Part shown: piece after piece, positions 22,092 to 31,138 of the stretch
Layout of the letters: every line of letters starts with the position of its first letter
How positions within the stretch are numbered: the stretch's first letter is position 1
Assembly: GCF_003703475.1 (NCBI RefSeq)
Contig: NZ_RDQM01000002.1
Location: 1 to 64,000, forward strand
Reading direction: 5' to 3'
Length of the DNA: 64,000 nt
Origin: Allofranklinella schreckenbergeri
Lineage (GTDB): Bacteria; Pseudomonadota; Gammaproteobacteria; Burkholderiales; Burkholderiaceae_C
Notes under the pieces: model-generated
Told to the model about the DNA's origin: nothing
What the model saw: only the letters and a program-made list of their open reading frames with translations
The model's database searches: none
Position numbers and translations under genes: made by a program

Positions 22092-23042
22092 ATGTTTGAA
22101 AGACGCACGCCGCACATTTTTGCCCACGGCACCTCGCTTGGCACCAAGCTGGTGCTGCTGGGAATGCTGTCGCTGCTGCTCATGGTGGCCGATGGGCGGC
22201 TGCAAATTGCCTCGCCTGTGCGGCAGGCGGTGGGCACGGCCGTGTACCCCTTGCAGTGGCTGATGGCACAGCCCGTGCGGGCGTGGGGCGATGCGCGCCA
22301 GTACATGCAGGACTTGCACGCCGCCCAGCAGCACATCGATGAGGCGCAGAAAGAAACCTTGCGATTGGCCGAGCGCATCAACCATGTGGAGCACCTGGAG
22401 CAGGAAAACGAACGCCTGCGCGGCTTGTTGGGCTTGCGTGCCCGCATCCCGACCCGCAGTGTGACGGCGCAAATCAGCTACGAGGCGCCCGATCCTTTCA
22501 CGAATCGCTTGGTCATCGACAAAGGCATGAACGCGGGCGTGCGCCCGGGCGCGCCCGTGCTGGATTCGGCGGGAGTGCTGGGGCAGGTGACGCAGGTGTT
22601 TCCTCTCACCAGCGAGGTGCGCGTGGTCACCGACCGGGAGCAAACCGTGCCGGTGATGAATTTGCGCACGGGCCTGCGCATGGTGGCGTCGGGCGAAGCG
22701 CGGCAGCGTCCGGGCAAAGGGCTGGAATTGCGTTTTGTGCCGGCAGGCTCGGATGTGCAGGAGGGCGATGTGCTGGTCACCAGCGGCATTGATGGGTATT
22801 ACCCGCCTGGTGTTCCGGTGGGCCAAGTCCATTTCGTGGAAGCGCACAACGATGCGCCGTTTATCCGCATCTTTGCCCAGCCATTGGCGCAAATCCAAAG
22901 CGCCCGTTACGTGATGGTGCTGGAGCCTGTTGGCCTGCCTGGCGAAAACGGCCCGGAACTGCACGAGCCGCATGGTCCGCCCGAGCCTGTGGCAGCCAGC
23001 AAAGCGCCCAAGCGCGCCCAGGCCTCCCGCAAAGTGCAGTAG
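22092..23042 (+). CDS. mreC: Rod-shape-determining protein MreC
   Basis: A 316-aa bitopic membrane protein. One N-terminal membrane segment (LVLLGMLSLLLMVAD) is followed by a coiled coil at about residues 75-115 (HIDEAQKETLRLAERINHVEHLEQENERLRGLL) and the beta-barrel MreC domain (VRPGAPVLDSAGVLGQV, ... SGIDGYYPPGVPVG). It links MreB to the periplasmic synthases. 76 nt after mreB, same strand. The tail is Pro/Lys-rich. Confidence 0.95.
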   Translation: MFERRTPHIFAHGTSLGTKLVLLGMLSLLLMVADGRLQIASPVRQAVGTAVYPLQWLMAQPVRAWGDARQYMQDLHAAQQHIDEAQKETLRLAERINHVEHLEQENERLRGLLGLRARIPTRSVTAQISYEAPDPFTNRLVIDKGMNAGVRPGAPVLDSAGVLGQVTQVFPLTSEVRVVTDREQTVPVMNLRTGLRMVASGEARQRPGKGLELRFVPAGSDVQEGDVLVTSGIDGYYPPGVPVGQVHFVEAHNDAPFIRIFAQPLAQIQSARYVMVLEPVGLPGENGPELHEPHGPPEPVAASKAPKRAQASRKVQ

Positions 23043-23066
23043 GTAGCGGCCCAGAGGATTACCCCC

Positions 23067-23588
23067 ATGCAACTGCCCCATTCCGCCCAAATTTTGCGCC
23101 CGGCCAAGCCGCGCTTCATTGTGCTGAGTCTGCTGCTGGCCCTGTGCTTTCAAGCCTTGCCGCTGGGGCAAGTGCCTTGGAAGCCCGACTTGGCTTTGCT
23201 GACTTTGACCTTCTGGGCGCTGCACCAGCCCCAGCGGGTCAGCATCGGCGTGGCCTTTGTGCTGGGGGTGGTGATGGATGTGCTCTCGGCCAGCCTGATG
23301 GGCCAGCATGCACTGGCCTACGTGGTGCTGATTTTCTGGGTGCAAACAGTGCAAAACCGGCTGCTGTGGTACCCCACGGGCAGCCAGCAGGCGCTGCTGC
23401 TGCTGCTGCCATTTGTCACCGCCAGCGCCCTGCAATGGCTGGCGGGTTGGCTCTCCAGCCACATCCTGCCTTCGCCGCTGAGCTTGCTGGCGCCGGTGCT
23501 GCAAACGGTGCTCTGGCCGTTGATGCGCGCCTTGTTGCTGGCCCCGCAGCTGAGCTCGCTGACTGAAAAAGAGCGCCGCCCGCTATGA
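23067..23588 (+). CDS. mreD: Rod-shape-determining protein MreD
   Basis: A 173-aa polytopic inner-membrane protein with five or so hydrophobic segments (FIVLSLLLALCFQALPLG, GVAFVLGVVMDVLSASLMG, and others). It lies directly after mreC with a 24-nt gap, and its TGA overlaps the mrdA start (ATGA). Assignment rests on position plus membrane pattern. Confidence 0.92.
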   Translation: MQLPHSAQILRPAKPRFIVLSLLLALCFQALPLGQVPWKPDLALLTLTFWALHQPQRVSIGVAFVLGVVMDVLSASLMGQHALAYVVLIFWVQTVQNRLLWYPTGSQQALLLLLPFVTASALQWLAGWLSSHILPSPLSLLAPVLQTVLWPLMRALLLAPQLSSLTEKERRPL

Positions 23589-25621
23589 CGGGGTTTGAAG
23601 ACGAGCGCAACGACAGCAGCCGATTTGCGCTGCGTGTGGCCGTGGTGGCGCTGTTGGTGTTGGCGGCGTTGGCGCTGCTGGGCTTGCGGGCGTATTACCT
23701 GCAAGTGGTACGCCACGAGGACTTTCTCGAACAGGCCGAGAGCAACCGCACCGCCGTCGTGCCCATCGTGCCCTACCGCGGCAATATCGTCGATCGCAAC
23801 GGGGTGCTGCTGGCCTCTAACTATTCAGCCTATACGCTGGAGATTTCGCCCGCGCGCGTGCGCGATCTGGAGCACACCATCAACGAGTTGGCCCAGATCG
23901 TCGATATCCAGCCCATTCACCGCCGCCGCTTCGATCGCTTGCGCCGCGAGGCGGGCCGCTACGACTCGCTGCCCATTCGCAGCCAATTGACCGATGAGGA
24001 AGTGGCCCGCTTTGCCGCGCAAAGCTGGCGCTTCCCCGGGGTGCAGGTGGCGGCGCGCCTGTTTCGCACCTACCCGATGGGGCACACGGCCAGCCATGTG
24101 ATTGGCTACATCGGTCGCATCGACGCCAACGACATGGAGCGCATTGAAGATCGCGGCGATGAGGCCAATTACCGTGGCTCCACCCACATTGGCAAAACCG
24201 GCGTGGAGGACAGCTACGAAGGCGAGCTGCACGGCATTACGGGAGTGGAGGAGCTGGAAAAATCCTCCGCAGGCCGCCCCATCCGCGTCATGGACAGCTC
24301 CCCGGCGCGCTCGGGCAACACCGTTGTGCTCTCGCTGGACATCAAGCTCCAGCGCCTGGTCGAGCAGCTCTTTGGCCAGCGGCGCGGCGCTTTGGTGGCC
24401 ATCGATCCCGGCAACGGGGAAATCCTGGCCATGGTCAGCATGCCCACCTTCGATCCCAACCTTTTCGTCGATGGCATCGACCATGAGAACTGGCAAGCCC
24501 TCAACGAATCCATCGACCGCCCGCTGTTCAACCGCGCCTTGCGCGGCACCTATCCGCCTGGCTCCACCTACAAACCCTTCATGGCCCTGGCCGCGCTGGA
24601 GACGGGCGCGCGCAGCGCCAGCACCGTGATCCAGGACGGCGGCACCTGGACTTTGGCCGGTCACCGCTACCGCAGCGGCCATGCCCTGGGGCCGGTGGAC
24701 ATGCGCCGCAGCATCGAGCGCTCCAGCAACGTCTATTACTACTCGCTGGCCTATGAAATGGGGGTGGACAAAATCCACGACTTCATGAAGCCGCTGGGTT
24801 TTGGCCAGCTCACCGGCATCGACCTCAACGGCGAAGCGCGCGGCGTATTGCCCAGCCGGGAGTGGAAGCGCCAGGCGTTCAAGGACCCGCGCCAGAAAGT
24901 CTGGGTGCCCGGCTACACCGTCTCGCTGGGCATCGGCCAGGGCTACAACAGCTTCACCATGCTGCAACTGGCGCATGCCACCGCCACGCTGGCCAATGGC
25001 GGCATCAGCCACCGCCCGCATTTGGCCAAGGGGCGGCTGGACTCCATGCGCAACGAACTGCTGGGCATTCCCCAACCGCCGGGCCAGCCGCTGGGCTACC
25101 GCCGCGAGCACCTCAAAGTCATCTTCGACGGCATGGAGGGCGTCACCCTGCGCGGCACATCACGCAAAGTCTTTGCGGGCGCGCCTTACCGCTCCGCAGG
25201 CAAAACCGGCACCGCCCAGGCCGCTACCGTCGGCCAGCGCGAGCGCTACAACGCCGCCAAACTGGCCGAGCACCAGCGCGACCACTCGCTCTACATCGCC
25301 TTTGCCCCCATTGAAAACCCGCGCATCGCCGTGGCTGTGGTGGTGGAAAACGCCGGCTTTGGCGCTGCCCATGCCGCCCCCATTGCCCGCCGCGTGATGG
25401 ACTACTGGCTGGCGGGCCGCTACCCCAGCGAGGAGGACATCCGCGCCGTGCAGGCGGGCAAGGCCGCCGCCCCCATTGGCGCGCCGCGCCGCATCGATGA
25501 AGTGCCCATGCCCTCATCCATCCTGCCGCTGCGCAGCGCGCAGGCATCGGCCCAGCCCAGCCTGGCCCCGTGGCAAGCCGGGCCGCCTGTGCCGCCCGTG
25601 CTGGATGCAGCCACGGATTGA
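23585..25621 (+). CDS. mrdA: Penicillin-binding protein 2 (elongation transpeptidase)
   Basis: A 678-aa class B PBP that cross-links lateral peptidoglycan. It has an N-terminal membrane anchor (RVAVVALLVLAALALLGLRAYYL), a dimerisation domain (YRGNIVDRNGVLLASN) and the transpeptidase motifs S327TYK, S380SN and K540TGT. Overlaps mreD. In most Burkholderiales rodA follows mrdA; here the next gene is metQ, so RodA must be encoded elsewhere. Confidence 0.96.
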   Translation: MTGFEDERNDSSRFALRVAVVALLVLAALALLGLRAYYLQVVRHEDFLEQAESNRTAVVPIVPYRGNIVDRNGVLLASNYSAYTLEISPARVRDLEHTINELAQIVDIQPIHRRRFDRLRREAGRYDSLPIRSQLTDEEVARFAAQSWRFPGVQVAARLFRTYPMGHTASHVIGYIGRIDANDMERIEDRGDEANYRGSTHIGKTGVEDSYEGELHGITGVEELEKSSAGRPIRVMDSSPARSGNTVVLSLDIKLQRLVEQLFGQRRGALVAIDPGNGEILAMVSMPTFDPNLFVDGIDHENWQALNESIDRPLFNRALRGTYPPGSTYKPFMALAALETGARSASTVIQDGGTWTLAGHRYRSGHALGPVDMRRSIERSSNVYYYSLAYEMGVDKIHDFMKPLGFGQLTGIDLNGEARGVLPSREWKRQAFKDPRQKVWVPGYTVSLGIGQGYNSFTMLQLAHATATLANGGISHRPHLAKGRLDSMRNELLGIPQPPGQPLGYRREHLKVIFDGMEGVTLRGTSRKVFAGAPYRSAGKTGTAQAATVGQRERYNAAKLAEHQRDHSLYIAFAPIENPRIAVAVVVENAGFGAAHAAPIARRVMDYWLAGRYPSEEDIRAVQAGKAAAPIGAPRRIDEVPMPSSILPLRSAQASAQPSLAPWQAGPPVPPVLDAATD

Positions 25622-25749
25622 TGATGCGCGCTGAACCCTCACCGATGGCGATGAGCGAGCTATAGCTTTTTGGGCATACGCTTAAAACCCATTCATCTAT
25701 AGCCGCGCCTAGAATCGTCGCCATCTGCGGTGCAGCGTCTAATCTTTCG

Positions 25750-25831
25750 GGATTTCAAATCAAAGAAAAATTCATTTGTTACTGGTTTTGCCATAGCATA
25801 TGTATTTATTTTCCTTTTGATTTATAATTTT
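25750..25831 (+). repeat. Intergenic AT-rich repeat, copy G (diverged)
   Basis: TTTCAAATCAAAGAAAAA, core TGGTTTTGCCATAGCATA, right arm TTTTCCTTTTGATTTATAA. The core is more diverged than in other copies but the arms are good. It lies between mrdA and metQ, in the likely leader of metQ. Confidence 0.75.
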
Positions 25832-25882
25832 GTCTCTTCAAGCTGCCCGTATCCCTCAACTGCATTGCTAAGGACTTTTTCC

Positions 25883-26671
25883 ATGATTCGCAAACTGCTT
25901 CCCCTGGCCGCTGCGGTGGCCCTCTCGTTTGGCGCGGCCCATGCGCAAACCAAGCTCGTCGTCGGCGCCACGCCCGTGCCCCACGCCGAGCTGCTGCAAC
26001 ACGTGGCCCCGGCCCTGAAAGCCCAGGGCGTGGAGCTGCAAGTCAAGGAGTTCAACGACTACGTGCTGCCCAACACGGCGGTGCAAGAAAAGCAGCTCGA
26101 TGCCAACTTCTTCCAGCACACGCCGTATCTGGAGAGCTTCAACAAAGACCGCAAGACCGAACTTGTGGCCGTGCCCAATGGCGGCATTCACGTTGAGCCT
26201 TTCGGCGCTTACTCCAAAAAAATCAAGGCCATCGCCGATTTGAAAGAAGGCGCGCTGGTGGCCATCCCCAATGATCCCTCCAACTCCGGCCGCGCCTTGC
26301 TGCTGCTAGACAAGCACGGTGTGATCAAGCTCAAAGATCGCAGCAACATCACCTCCACCGCTGCGGATATTGCGGAAAACCCCAAGAAGCTCAAATTCCG
26401 CGAACTGGAAGCGGCCATGCTGCCGCGCGCGCTCGATGATGTGGATTTGGCGCTGATCAACACCAACTACGCGCTGGAAGCCAAGCTGGTGCCCACCCAG
26501 GATGCGCTGCTGATCGAAGGCGAGGATTCGCCCTACGTGAACATCGTCGTCGCCCACAAAGACCGCGCCAACGACGAAGCGATCAAAAAACTGACCGATG
26601 CACTGCGCACGGAAGATGTACGCGCCTTCATCCAAACCAAGTACAAGGGCGCGATCGTGCCTGCGTTCTGA
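25883..26671 (+). CDS. metQ: MetQ/NlpA-family substrate-binding protein
   Basis: A 262-aa periplasmic binding protein of the methionine ABC transporter family (KLVVGATPVPHAELL, QVKEFNDYVLPNTAV, LDANFFQHTPYL). The signal peptide (MIRKLLPLAAAVALSFGAAHAQ) ends in AHAQ with no lipobox cysteine, so it is soluble. The ATG at 25883 has AAGGA upstream. No metN or metI is adjacent, so its membrane partners are elsewhere; D- or L-methionine is the likely ligand but other small ligands are possible in this family. Confidence 0.9.
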   Translation: MIRKLLPLAAAVALSFGAAHAQTKLVVGATPVPHAELLQHVAPALKAQGVELQVKEFNDYVLPNTAVQEKQLDANFFQHTPYLESFNKDRKTELVAVPNGGIHVEPFGAYSKKIKAIADLKEGALVAIPNDPSNSGRALLLLDKHGVIKLKDRSNITSTAADIAENPKKLKFRELEAAMLPRALDDVDLALINTNYALEAKLVPTQDALLIEGEDSPYVNIVVAHKDRANDEAIKKLTDALRTEDVRAFIQTKYKGAIVPAF

Positions 26672-26815
26672 TGGCGTTTTGACTTTGAACTGGCTCTGAA
26701 AGCCAGCCTTCAAAATAGCCAGGCGCAGCCCATACATCAACGGGCAGTAGATGGGTGCGCCAGCATTTTGGAAGGTGATTGGGCAAGTGATTAGAGATCG
26801 CTGCCCAAAAAATAA

Positions 26816-26856
26816 ACCGGCGCTTTGCAGTTATTGACTGCAAAACGCCGGTTTTG
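26816..26856. terminator. Intrinsic terminator between metQ and adhP
   Basis: ACCGGCG, one mismatch, TTTGCAGT, a 5-nt loop, then ACTGCAAA and CGCCGGT followed by a T-run. Convergent genes on both sides. Confidence 0.85.
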
Positions 26857-26901
26857 TAATGCGGGCGGCATGCATTCAAGCGCCGCCAAACGTTGGCTGC
26901 A

Positions 26902-27945
26902 TTAACTGTGCGAGCAGCAGCAGCCTTTTTTCATATCAATGACCATGCGGCCCTGGATTTTCCCATCGCGCATCTCCTGGAAAATCGCATTGGTTTCGTC
27001 CAGCGAGCGGGTTTGCACCACGGGCACGACCAAACCTTCTGCGCCAAATTGGAAGGCTTCTTCCAAATCCTTGCGCGTGCCCACCAGGGAGCCGATGACC
27101 TCAATGCCGTCGAGCACCAGGCGGGGGATGGACAAATCCATTTTCTCCGAGGGTAAGCCCACGGCGACAACGCGGCCGCCAGCGCGCACGCAATCGACGG
27201 AGGAGTTGAAGGCCGCGCGCGAAACGGCGGTCACCACGGCTGCATGGGCGCCGCCGGTTTTCTCCTGAATGAAGCGGGCGGCATCCTCTTTGCTGGGGTT
27301 GACGACCAGATCGGCCCCCACTTCCTGCGCCAGGGCCAGCTTGTCGTCATTGATGTCAACGGCGACGACGTGGGCGCCAAAGACCTTTTTGGCGTATTGC
27401 ACCGCCAGGTTGCCCAGGCCGCCTGCGCCATAGATGGCGATCCACTGGCCGGGCTGCACGCCTGAAACCTTGATGGCCTTGTAGCAGGTCACGCCCGCGC
27501 AGGTGATGCTGCTGGCCTGGGCCGGATCCAGCCCTTCGGGTACTTTCACGGCGTAGTCCGCATACACGATGCAATGCGTGGCCATCGCGCCATCGGCCGT
27601 GTAGCCGGAATTGACCACGCGGCGGCACAGTGTTTCGCGGCCGGTGACGCAGTACTCACAGCCGCCACAGCTCTTGTAAAGCCACGCGATGCTGACGCGG
27701 TCGCCCGGCTTGAGCGAGGTCACGCCGGGGAAGACTTCTTTCACAATCCCAATGCCTTCGTGGCCGAGCACGCGACCGGGCTTTTGCCCGAAATCCCCGG
27801 CGGCGACGTGCAAGTCGGTGTGGCAAACGCCGCAATATTCCACTTCCACCAACGCTTCGCCATTTTCGAGAGGGCGAATATCGCGCTCTACCAAATCCAC
27901 ATTGCCATTGCTGTCCTGGGTGACGACGGCGGCTTTCATTTTCAT
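26902..27945 (-). CDS. adhP: Zinc-dependent alcohol dehydrogenase (AdhP type)
   Basis: A 347-aa medium-chain dehydrogenase that interconverts ethanol-like alcohols and aldehydes with NAD. Catalytic-zinc residues are Cys in [10 protein letters not shown] and His in GHEGIGIV. The four-Cys structural zinc site is [15 protein letters not shown]. The Rossmann motif is [13 protein letters not shown]. It ends in an unusual CCCSHS tail that could bind metal. The ATG at 27945 has GAGAGAGA 6 nt upstream, which can be sequestered by an upstream CT-run. Confidence 0.94.
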   Translation of the reverse strand: MKMKAAVVTQDSNGNVDLVERDIRPLENGEALVEVEYCGVCHTDLHVAAGDFGQKPGRVLGHEGIGIVKEVFPGVTSLKPGDRVSIAWLYKSCGGCEYCVTGRETLCRRVVNSGYTADGAMATHCIVYADYAVKVPEGLDPAQASSITCAGVTCYKAIKVSGVQPGQWIAIYGAGGLGNLAVQYAKKVFGAHVVAVDINDDKLALAQEVGADLVVNPSKEDAARFIQEKTGGAHAAVVTAVSRAAFNSSVDCVRAGGRVVAVGLPSEKMDLSIPRLVLDGIEVIGSLVGTRKDLEEAFQFGAEGLVVPVVQTRSLDETNAIFQEMRDGKIQGRMVIDMKKGCCCSHS

Positions 27946-27992
27946 GATATTTCTCTCTCAAATAATAATCCGGGAGGATTCCCGAGAGAGAG
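27946..27992 (-). promoter_or_regulatory. adhP leader with sequestered ribosome-binding site
   Basis: On the adhP message, CTCTCTCTC (27992-27984) can pair with the GAGAGAGA that serves as Shine-Dalgarno (27959-27952). Between them is a small hairpin, CGGGA/TCCCG, with a 4-nt loop. The arrangement resembles leaders that hide the ribosome-binding site, such as RNA thermometers; the function is inferred. Confidence 0.5.
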
Positions 27993-28100
27993 TATGCGTC
28001 TGCCGGTTATGGCTGTCAAATGAACAGGCCGGATTTTGTCGGATATGGAAATGGATTTTGAATTGGATATTCTTTTATCAATTATTTCTTGCGGGATTTT

Positions 28101-28685
28101 TCAAATAAATCGCCCCAACAGTTTGCGTGAGGCTTTGGGCAGGGCATCGACGTCGGGGACGTGGTATTGCAGGCTGTTGCGATCGGTGATGCGCAGGGAT
28201 TTGCCTTCGGGGCCGAGGCGGCGGATGTCGTCCTCGCTGTTCAGATGCAGCTCGGTGGGGCCGCGATCGGTGAGCACTTGCCAGGTGCTGGGGGTGGAGA
28301 AGCTGCTGACGTGGGTGATGGCTTCGATGGTGGGGATGAATTCGCGTAGCGCCAGGGCGGTTTCGATGGCCTGGCGGCAAGGGGCGGGCAGGGCATCCAG
28401 ACGGGGGATGTAGGCGCGTTCCTTGCCGTGGGCGTCCACCAAAGAGAGGCATTCGCGCGGCGCGCTCAGGCCAAAGGCGGGCACGGGCTGCACGGCGATG
28501 GCGGCTGGCTCGGCGGGGTGAGCCGGGTCGCCGCTGGCCTGCGCATGCAGCAGCAGTTGGCCGTGGGCATCGTAAGCGAGGGCATCGGCCGGGGTGTCTT
28601 CACTCAGCAGGCGCACGTGGCGGGGCAGATAGCGCAGGTGCAGCGGCAGCGATGGCGATGGGGGCTGGGCGACGAGGGCGTTCAT
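28101..28685 (-). CDS. Cyanophycin-associated DUF1854 family protein
   Basis: A 194-aa soluble protein. C-terminal family features are LSLVDAHGKERAYI, ALREFIPTIEAITHVSSFSTPSTW, VLTDRGPTELHLNSEDDIRRL and LRITDRNSLQYHVPD. DUF1854 proteins are found next to a cyanophycin-associated ABC transporter and cphA in Burkholderiales, as here. Biochemical role unknown. The ATG at 28685 has GGGAG upstream; an upstream in-frame start falls inside repeat copy H and is not used. 95 nt downstream of the transporter gene on the same strand. Confidence 0.88.
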   Translation of the reverse strand: MNALVAQPPSPSLPLHLRYLPRHVRLLSEDTPADALAYDAHGQLLLHAQASGDPAHPAEPAAIAVQPVPAFGLSAPRECLSLVDAHGKERAYIPRLDALPAPCRQAIETALALREFIPTIEAITHVSSFSTPSTWQVLTDRGPTELHLNSEDDIRRLGPEGKSLRITDRNSLQYHVPDVDALPKASRKLLGRFI

Positions 28686-28694
28686 GGGTTCTCC

Positions 28695-28776
28695 CTTTTT
28701 ATCAATCAATAGGAATAAAAATCGCCTTGTTTCGGCATGGTGTGTATCAAGTGGTTTTTATATTGATTTGTAAATA
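28695..28776 (+). repeat. Intergenic AT-rich repeat, copy H
   Basis: TTATCAATCAATAGGAA, core CCTTGTTTCGGCATGG, right arm TTTTATATTGATTTGTAAAT. It ends 4 nt before the stop of the ABC transporter gene. Confidence 0.88.
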
Positions 28777-28780
28777 TGGG

Positions 28781-31138
28781 CTATGCCACTGCCTCGCCCA
28801 GCAGGCCTTCTTGCTGCTCGCGGCGCTGTTGGGCCTGGTAGAGCCGCCAGTACGCGCCCTGGCGCGCCAGCAGCTCGTCGTGACCGCCCACTTCGACGAT
28901 GTGGCCACGGTCCATGACGACGAGGCGGTTGGCCTTGCGCAGGGTGGAGAGGCGGTGCGCCACGGCAATGGTGGTGCGGCCTTGCACCAGGTTGTCCAGC
29001 GCTTTCTGGATTTCCTTTTCGGTCTCGGTGTCCACGGCGGAGGTGGCCTCGTCCATGATGAGGATGGCCGGGTCGATCAGCAGCGCGCGGGCGATGCTGA
29101 TGCGCTGCCTCTCGCCGCCCGAGAGGCTTTGGCCGCGCTCGCCCACCAGCGAGTCGTAGCCGTGGGGCAGGCGCAGGATGAAGTCGTGCGCGTGCGCGGC
29201 GCGCGCGGCGGCGATGATTTCCTCGCGCGTGGCATCGGGCTTGCCGTAGGCAATGTTCTCGGCCACGGTGCCGAAGAACAGAAACGGCTCTTGCAACACC
29301 AGGCCGATGTGGCGGCGGTAGTCGGCCACGGCGATGTGGCGCAAGTCGATGCCGTCGCACAGGATGGCGCCTTCGCTGGCGTCGTAGAAGCGGCAGATGA
29401 GGTTGACCAGCGTGGATTTGCCCGAGCCGCTGTGGCCTACCAGGCCAATCATCTCGCCCGGCGCGATCTCCAGGTTGAGGTTGCGCAGCACGGTGCGGCT
29501 GCCGTAGCGAAAGCCCAGGTTTTTCAGGCGCAGATGGCCTTGCACGGCGGGCAGGGGCGTGGGCTGGGCCGGCTCGGGCACGGTGGAGACGTGGTCGAGG
29601 ATGTCGAAGATGCGCTTGGCCCCGGCGGCGGCGCGCTGGGTGATGCTGACGATGCGGCTCATGGAATCGAGCCGCGTGTAAAAGCGCCCGATGTAGGCGA
29701 TGAAGGCCGCCAGCACGCCTACGGTGATGGTGTTGCCCGCCACCAGCCAGATGCCAAAGGCCCAGACGACGAGGGTGCCCACCTCGGTCATCAGCGTGAC
29801 GGTGGGCGAGAACAGCGACCAGACGCGGTTGACGCGGTCGTTGGCGATGAGGTTGACGCGGTTGGCCTCGGCAAAGCGCTCCTGCTCGCGCTCTTCCTGC
29901 GCAAAGGCCTTGACCACGCGCACACCGGGGATGGCATCGGCCAGCACGTTGGTGATTTGCGACCAGACGCGGCTGGAGCGCTCAAAGCCCACTTTGAGCT
30001 TGGCGCGCACGCGCTGGATGAGGATGAAGATGAAGGGCAGCGGCACGAGGGCGGCCAGCGCCAGCGTGGGGTCGATGGACAGCAAGATGGCCGCCGTCAT
30101 GACGATCATGATGACGTCGGTGGCGAAATCCAGCGCGTGCAGCGAGAGAAAGGTGTTGATGCGGTCGGTCTCGGAGCCGATGCGGGTGATGAGATCGCCC
30201 GTGCGGCGGCTGCTGAAGTAGTCCAGCGACAGGCGCATGAGGTGGTTGAAGGTGGTGGTGCGCAAATCGGCGCCGATGCGCTCGGACACCAGCGAGAGCA
30301 CGTAGGTGCGGCTCCAGCCCAGCGCCCAGGCGACGATGGCCGACAGCAGCAGCGCCCCCAGGTACCAGGCCACCAGCGAGGCATCGATGGGCTGGCCCGA
30401 TTGGTAGGGGATGAGGATGTCGTCCATCAGCGGGATGGTCAGGTACGGCGGCACCAGCGTGGCGGCCGTCGATGCCAGCGTCAGCACAAAGCCCAGCGCG
30501 ATGAGCTTGCGGTAGGGCTTGGCAAAGCGCAGCAGGCGCAGCAGCACCCAACTGGAGACGGGCGCTTCTTCTTCCTTCTCGGCGCAGGCTTGGCAGGCGC
30601 TGCTGTCTTGCGGCAGGGCCGCGCCGCAGGCCGTGCAGGTGGACATGTCCTGCGCGCGCTGGGCGCTTTGCGCGTCGCCCTGCACCTGGGCCTTGAAGTG
30701 CTCGACCAGGCGCTGCGCCTGCACGCTGCCTTGCTGGGTGAGCCGCCAAACGGCCAGTCGCGCCTGGGGCGAGTGCAGGCTGAGGGTGACGAGCGCGGCC
30801 TGCTCGGCAAAGCGCAGCTCGTGCTGGCCGTCCAGCGGGTAGCGCGCCCAGCCTTTGGGGGCTTGGGCTTGCTCCATGCCGGCGGGGGCGGGCCAGGCCA
30901 GCAAGGCTTGGTCGGTCAGCACCAGCCGCCCCAGGCCAAAGTGCAAATCTTCCCGCACATCCAGGGTCAGGGCGCTGAGCACTCGCTCGCCAGCGGCCAG
31001 TGGTAGCGCAGGCCAAGGGTGCGTGAGGGCGGGGGGGGAGGATGCGGCAGAAGTTGCGGAAGAAGGCTGGGCGGTCATATCTTCAGAAGGGGGCAAGCGC
31101 GCCTCAGCAACGTGCTGCGCCGGGTTTTGTTGACGCAT
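28781..31138 (-). CDS. Cyanophycin-associated ABC transporter (fused membrane and ATPase domains)
   Basis: A 785-aa half-transporter. An N-terminal region of about 170 aa is followed by a small zinc ribbon (CTACGAALPQDSSACQAC), a six-segment ABC membrane domain, and the ATPase with Walker A GHSGSGKST, signature LSGGERQR and Walker B LIMDEATSAVD. In Burkholderiales this architecture accompanies DUF1854 and cyanophycin synthetase, and both are here. The substrate is unknown. Start choice: the ATG at 31138 shares a base with the SURF1 stop (TGATG) and suggests coupling; an ATG at 31078 (MTAQPSS) is an alternative. Confidence 0.88.
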   Translation of the reverse strand: MRQQNPAQHVAEARLPPSEDMTAQPSSATSAASSPPALTHPWPALPLAAGERVLSALTLDVREDLHFGLGRLVLTDQALLAWPAPAGMEQAQAPKGWARYPLDGQHELRFAEQAALVTLSLHSPQARLAVWRLTQQGSVQAQRLVEHFKAQVQGDAQSAQRAQDMSTCTACGAALPQDSSACQACAEKEEEAPVSSWVLLRLLRFAKPYRKLIALGFVLTLASTAATLVPPYLTIPLMDDILIPYQSGQPIDASLVAWYLGALLLSAIVAWALGWSRTYVLSLVSERIGADLRTTTFNHLMRLSLDYFSSRRTGDLITRIGSETDRINTFLSLHALDFATDVIMIVMTAAILLSIDPTLALAALVPLPFIFILIQRVRAKLKVGFERSSRVWSQITNVLADAIPGVRVVKAFAQEEREQERFAEANRVNLIANDRVNRVWSLFSPTVTLMTEVGTLVVWAFGIWLVAGNTITVGVLAAFIAYIGRFYTRLDSMSRIVSITQRAAAGAKRIFDILDHVSTVPEPAQPTPLPAVQGHLRLKNLGFRYGSRTVLRNLNLEIAPGEMIGLVGHSGSGKSTLVNLICRFYDASEGAILCDGIDLRHIAVADYRRHIGLVLQEPFLFFGTVAENIAYGKPDATREEIIAAARAAHAHDFILRLPHGYDSLVGERGQSLSGGERQRISIARALLIDPAILIMDEATSAVDTETEKEIQKALDNLVQGRTTIAVAHRLSTLRKANRLVVMDRGHIVEVGGHDELLARQGAYWRLYQAQQRREQQEGLLGEAVA

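Noticed and set aside
25730-25882. Upstream extension of the metQ frame containing a hydrophobic segment
   Set aside because: It is the translation of repeat copy G; the true signal peptide and ribosome-binding site start at 25883.
28044-28112. AT-rich stretch downstream of the DUF1854 gene that could be a sixteenth repeat copy
   Set aside because: Only scattered matches (TTATCAATTATTT, TTTGTCGGATATGG); the core and arms are not recognisable enough to call.
28652-31006. Long plus-strand open frame opposite the ABC transporter
   Set aside because: Shadow frame with low-complexity composition; the minus-strand transporter has all ATPase motifs.
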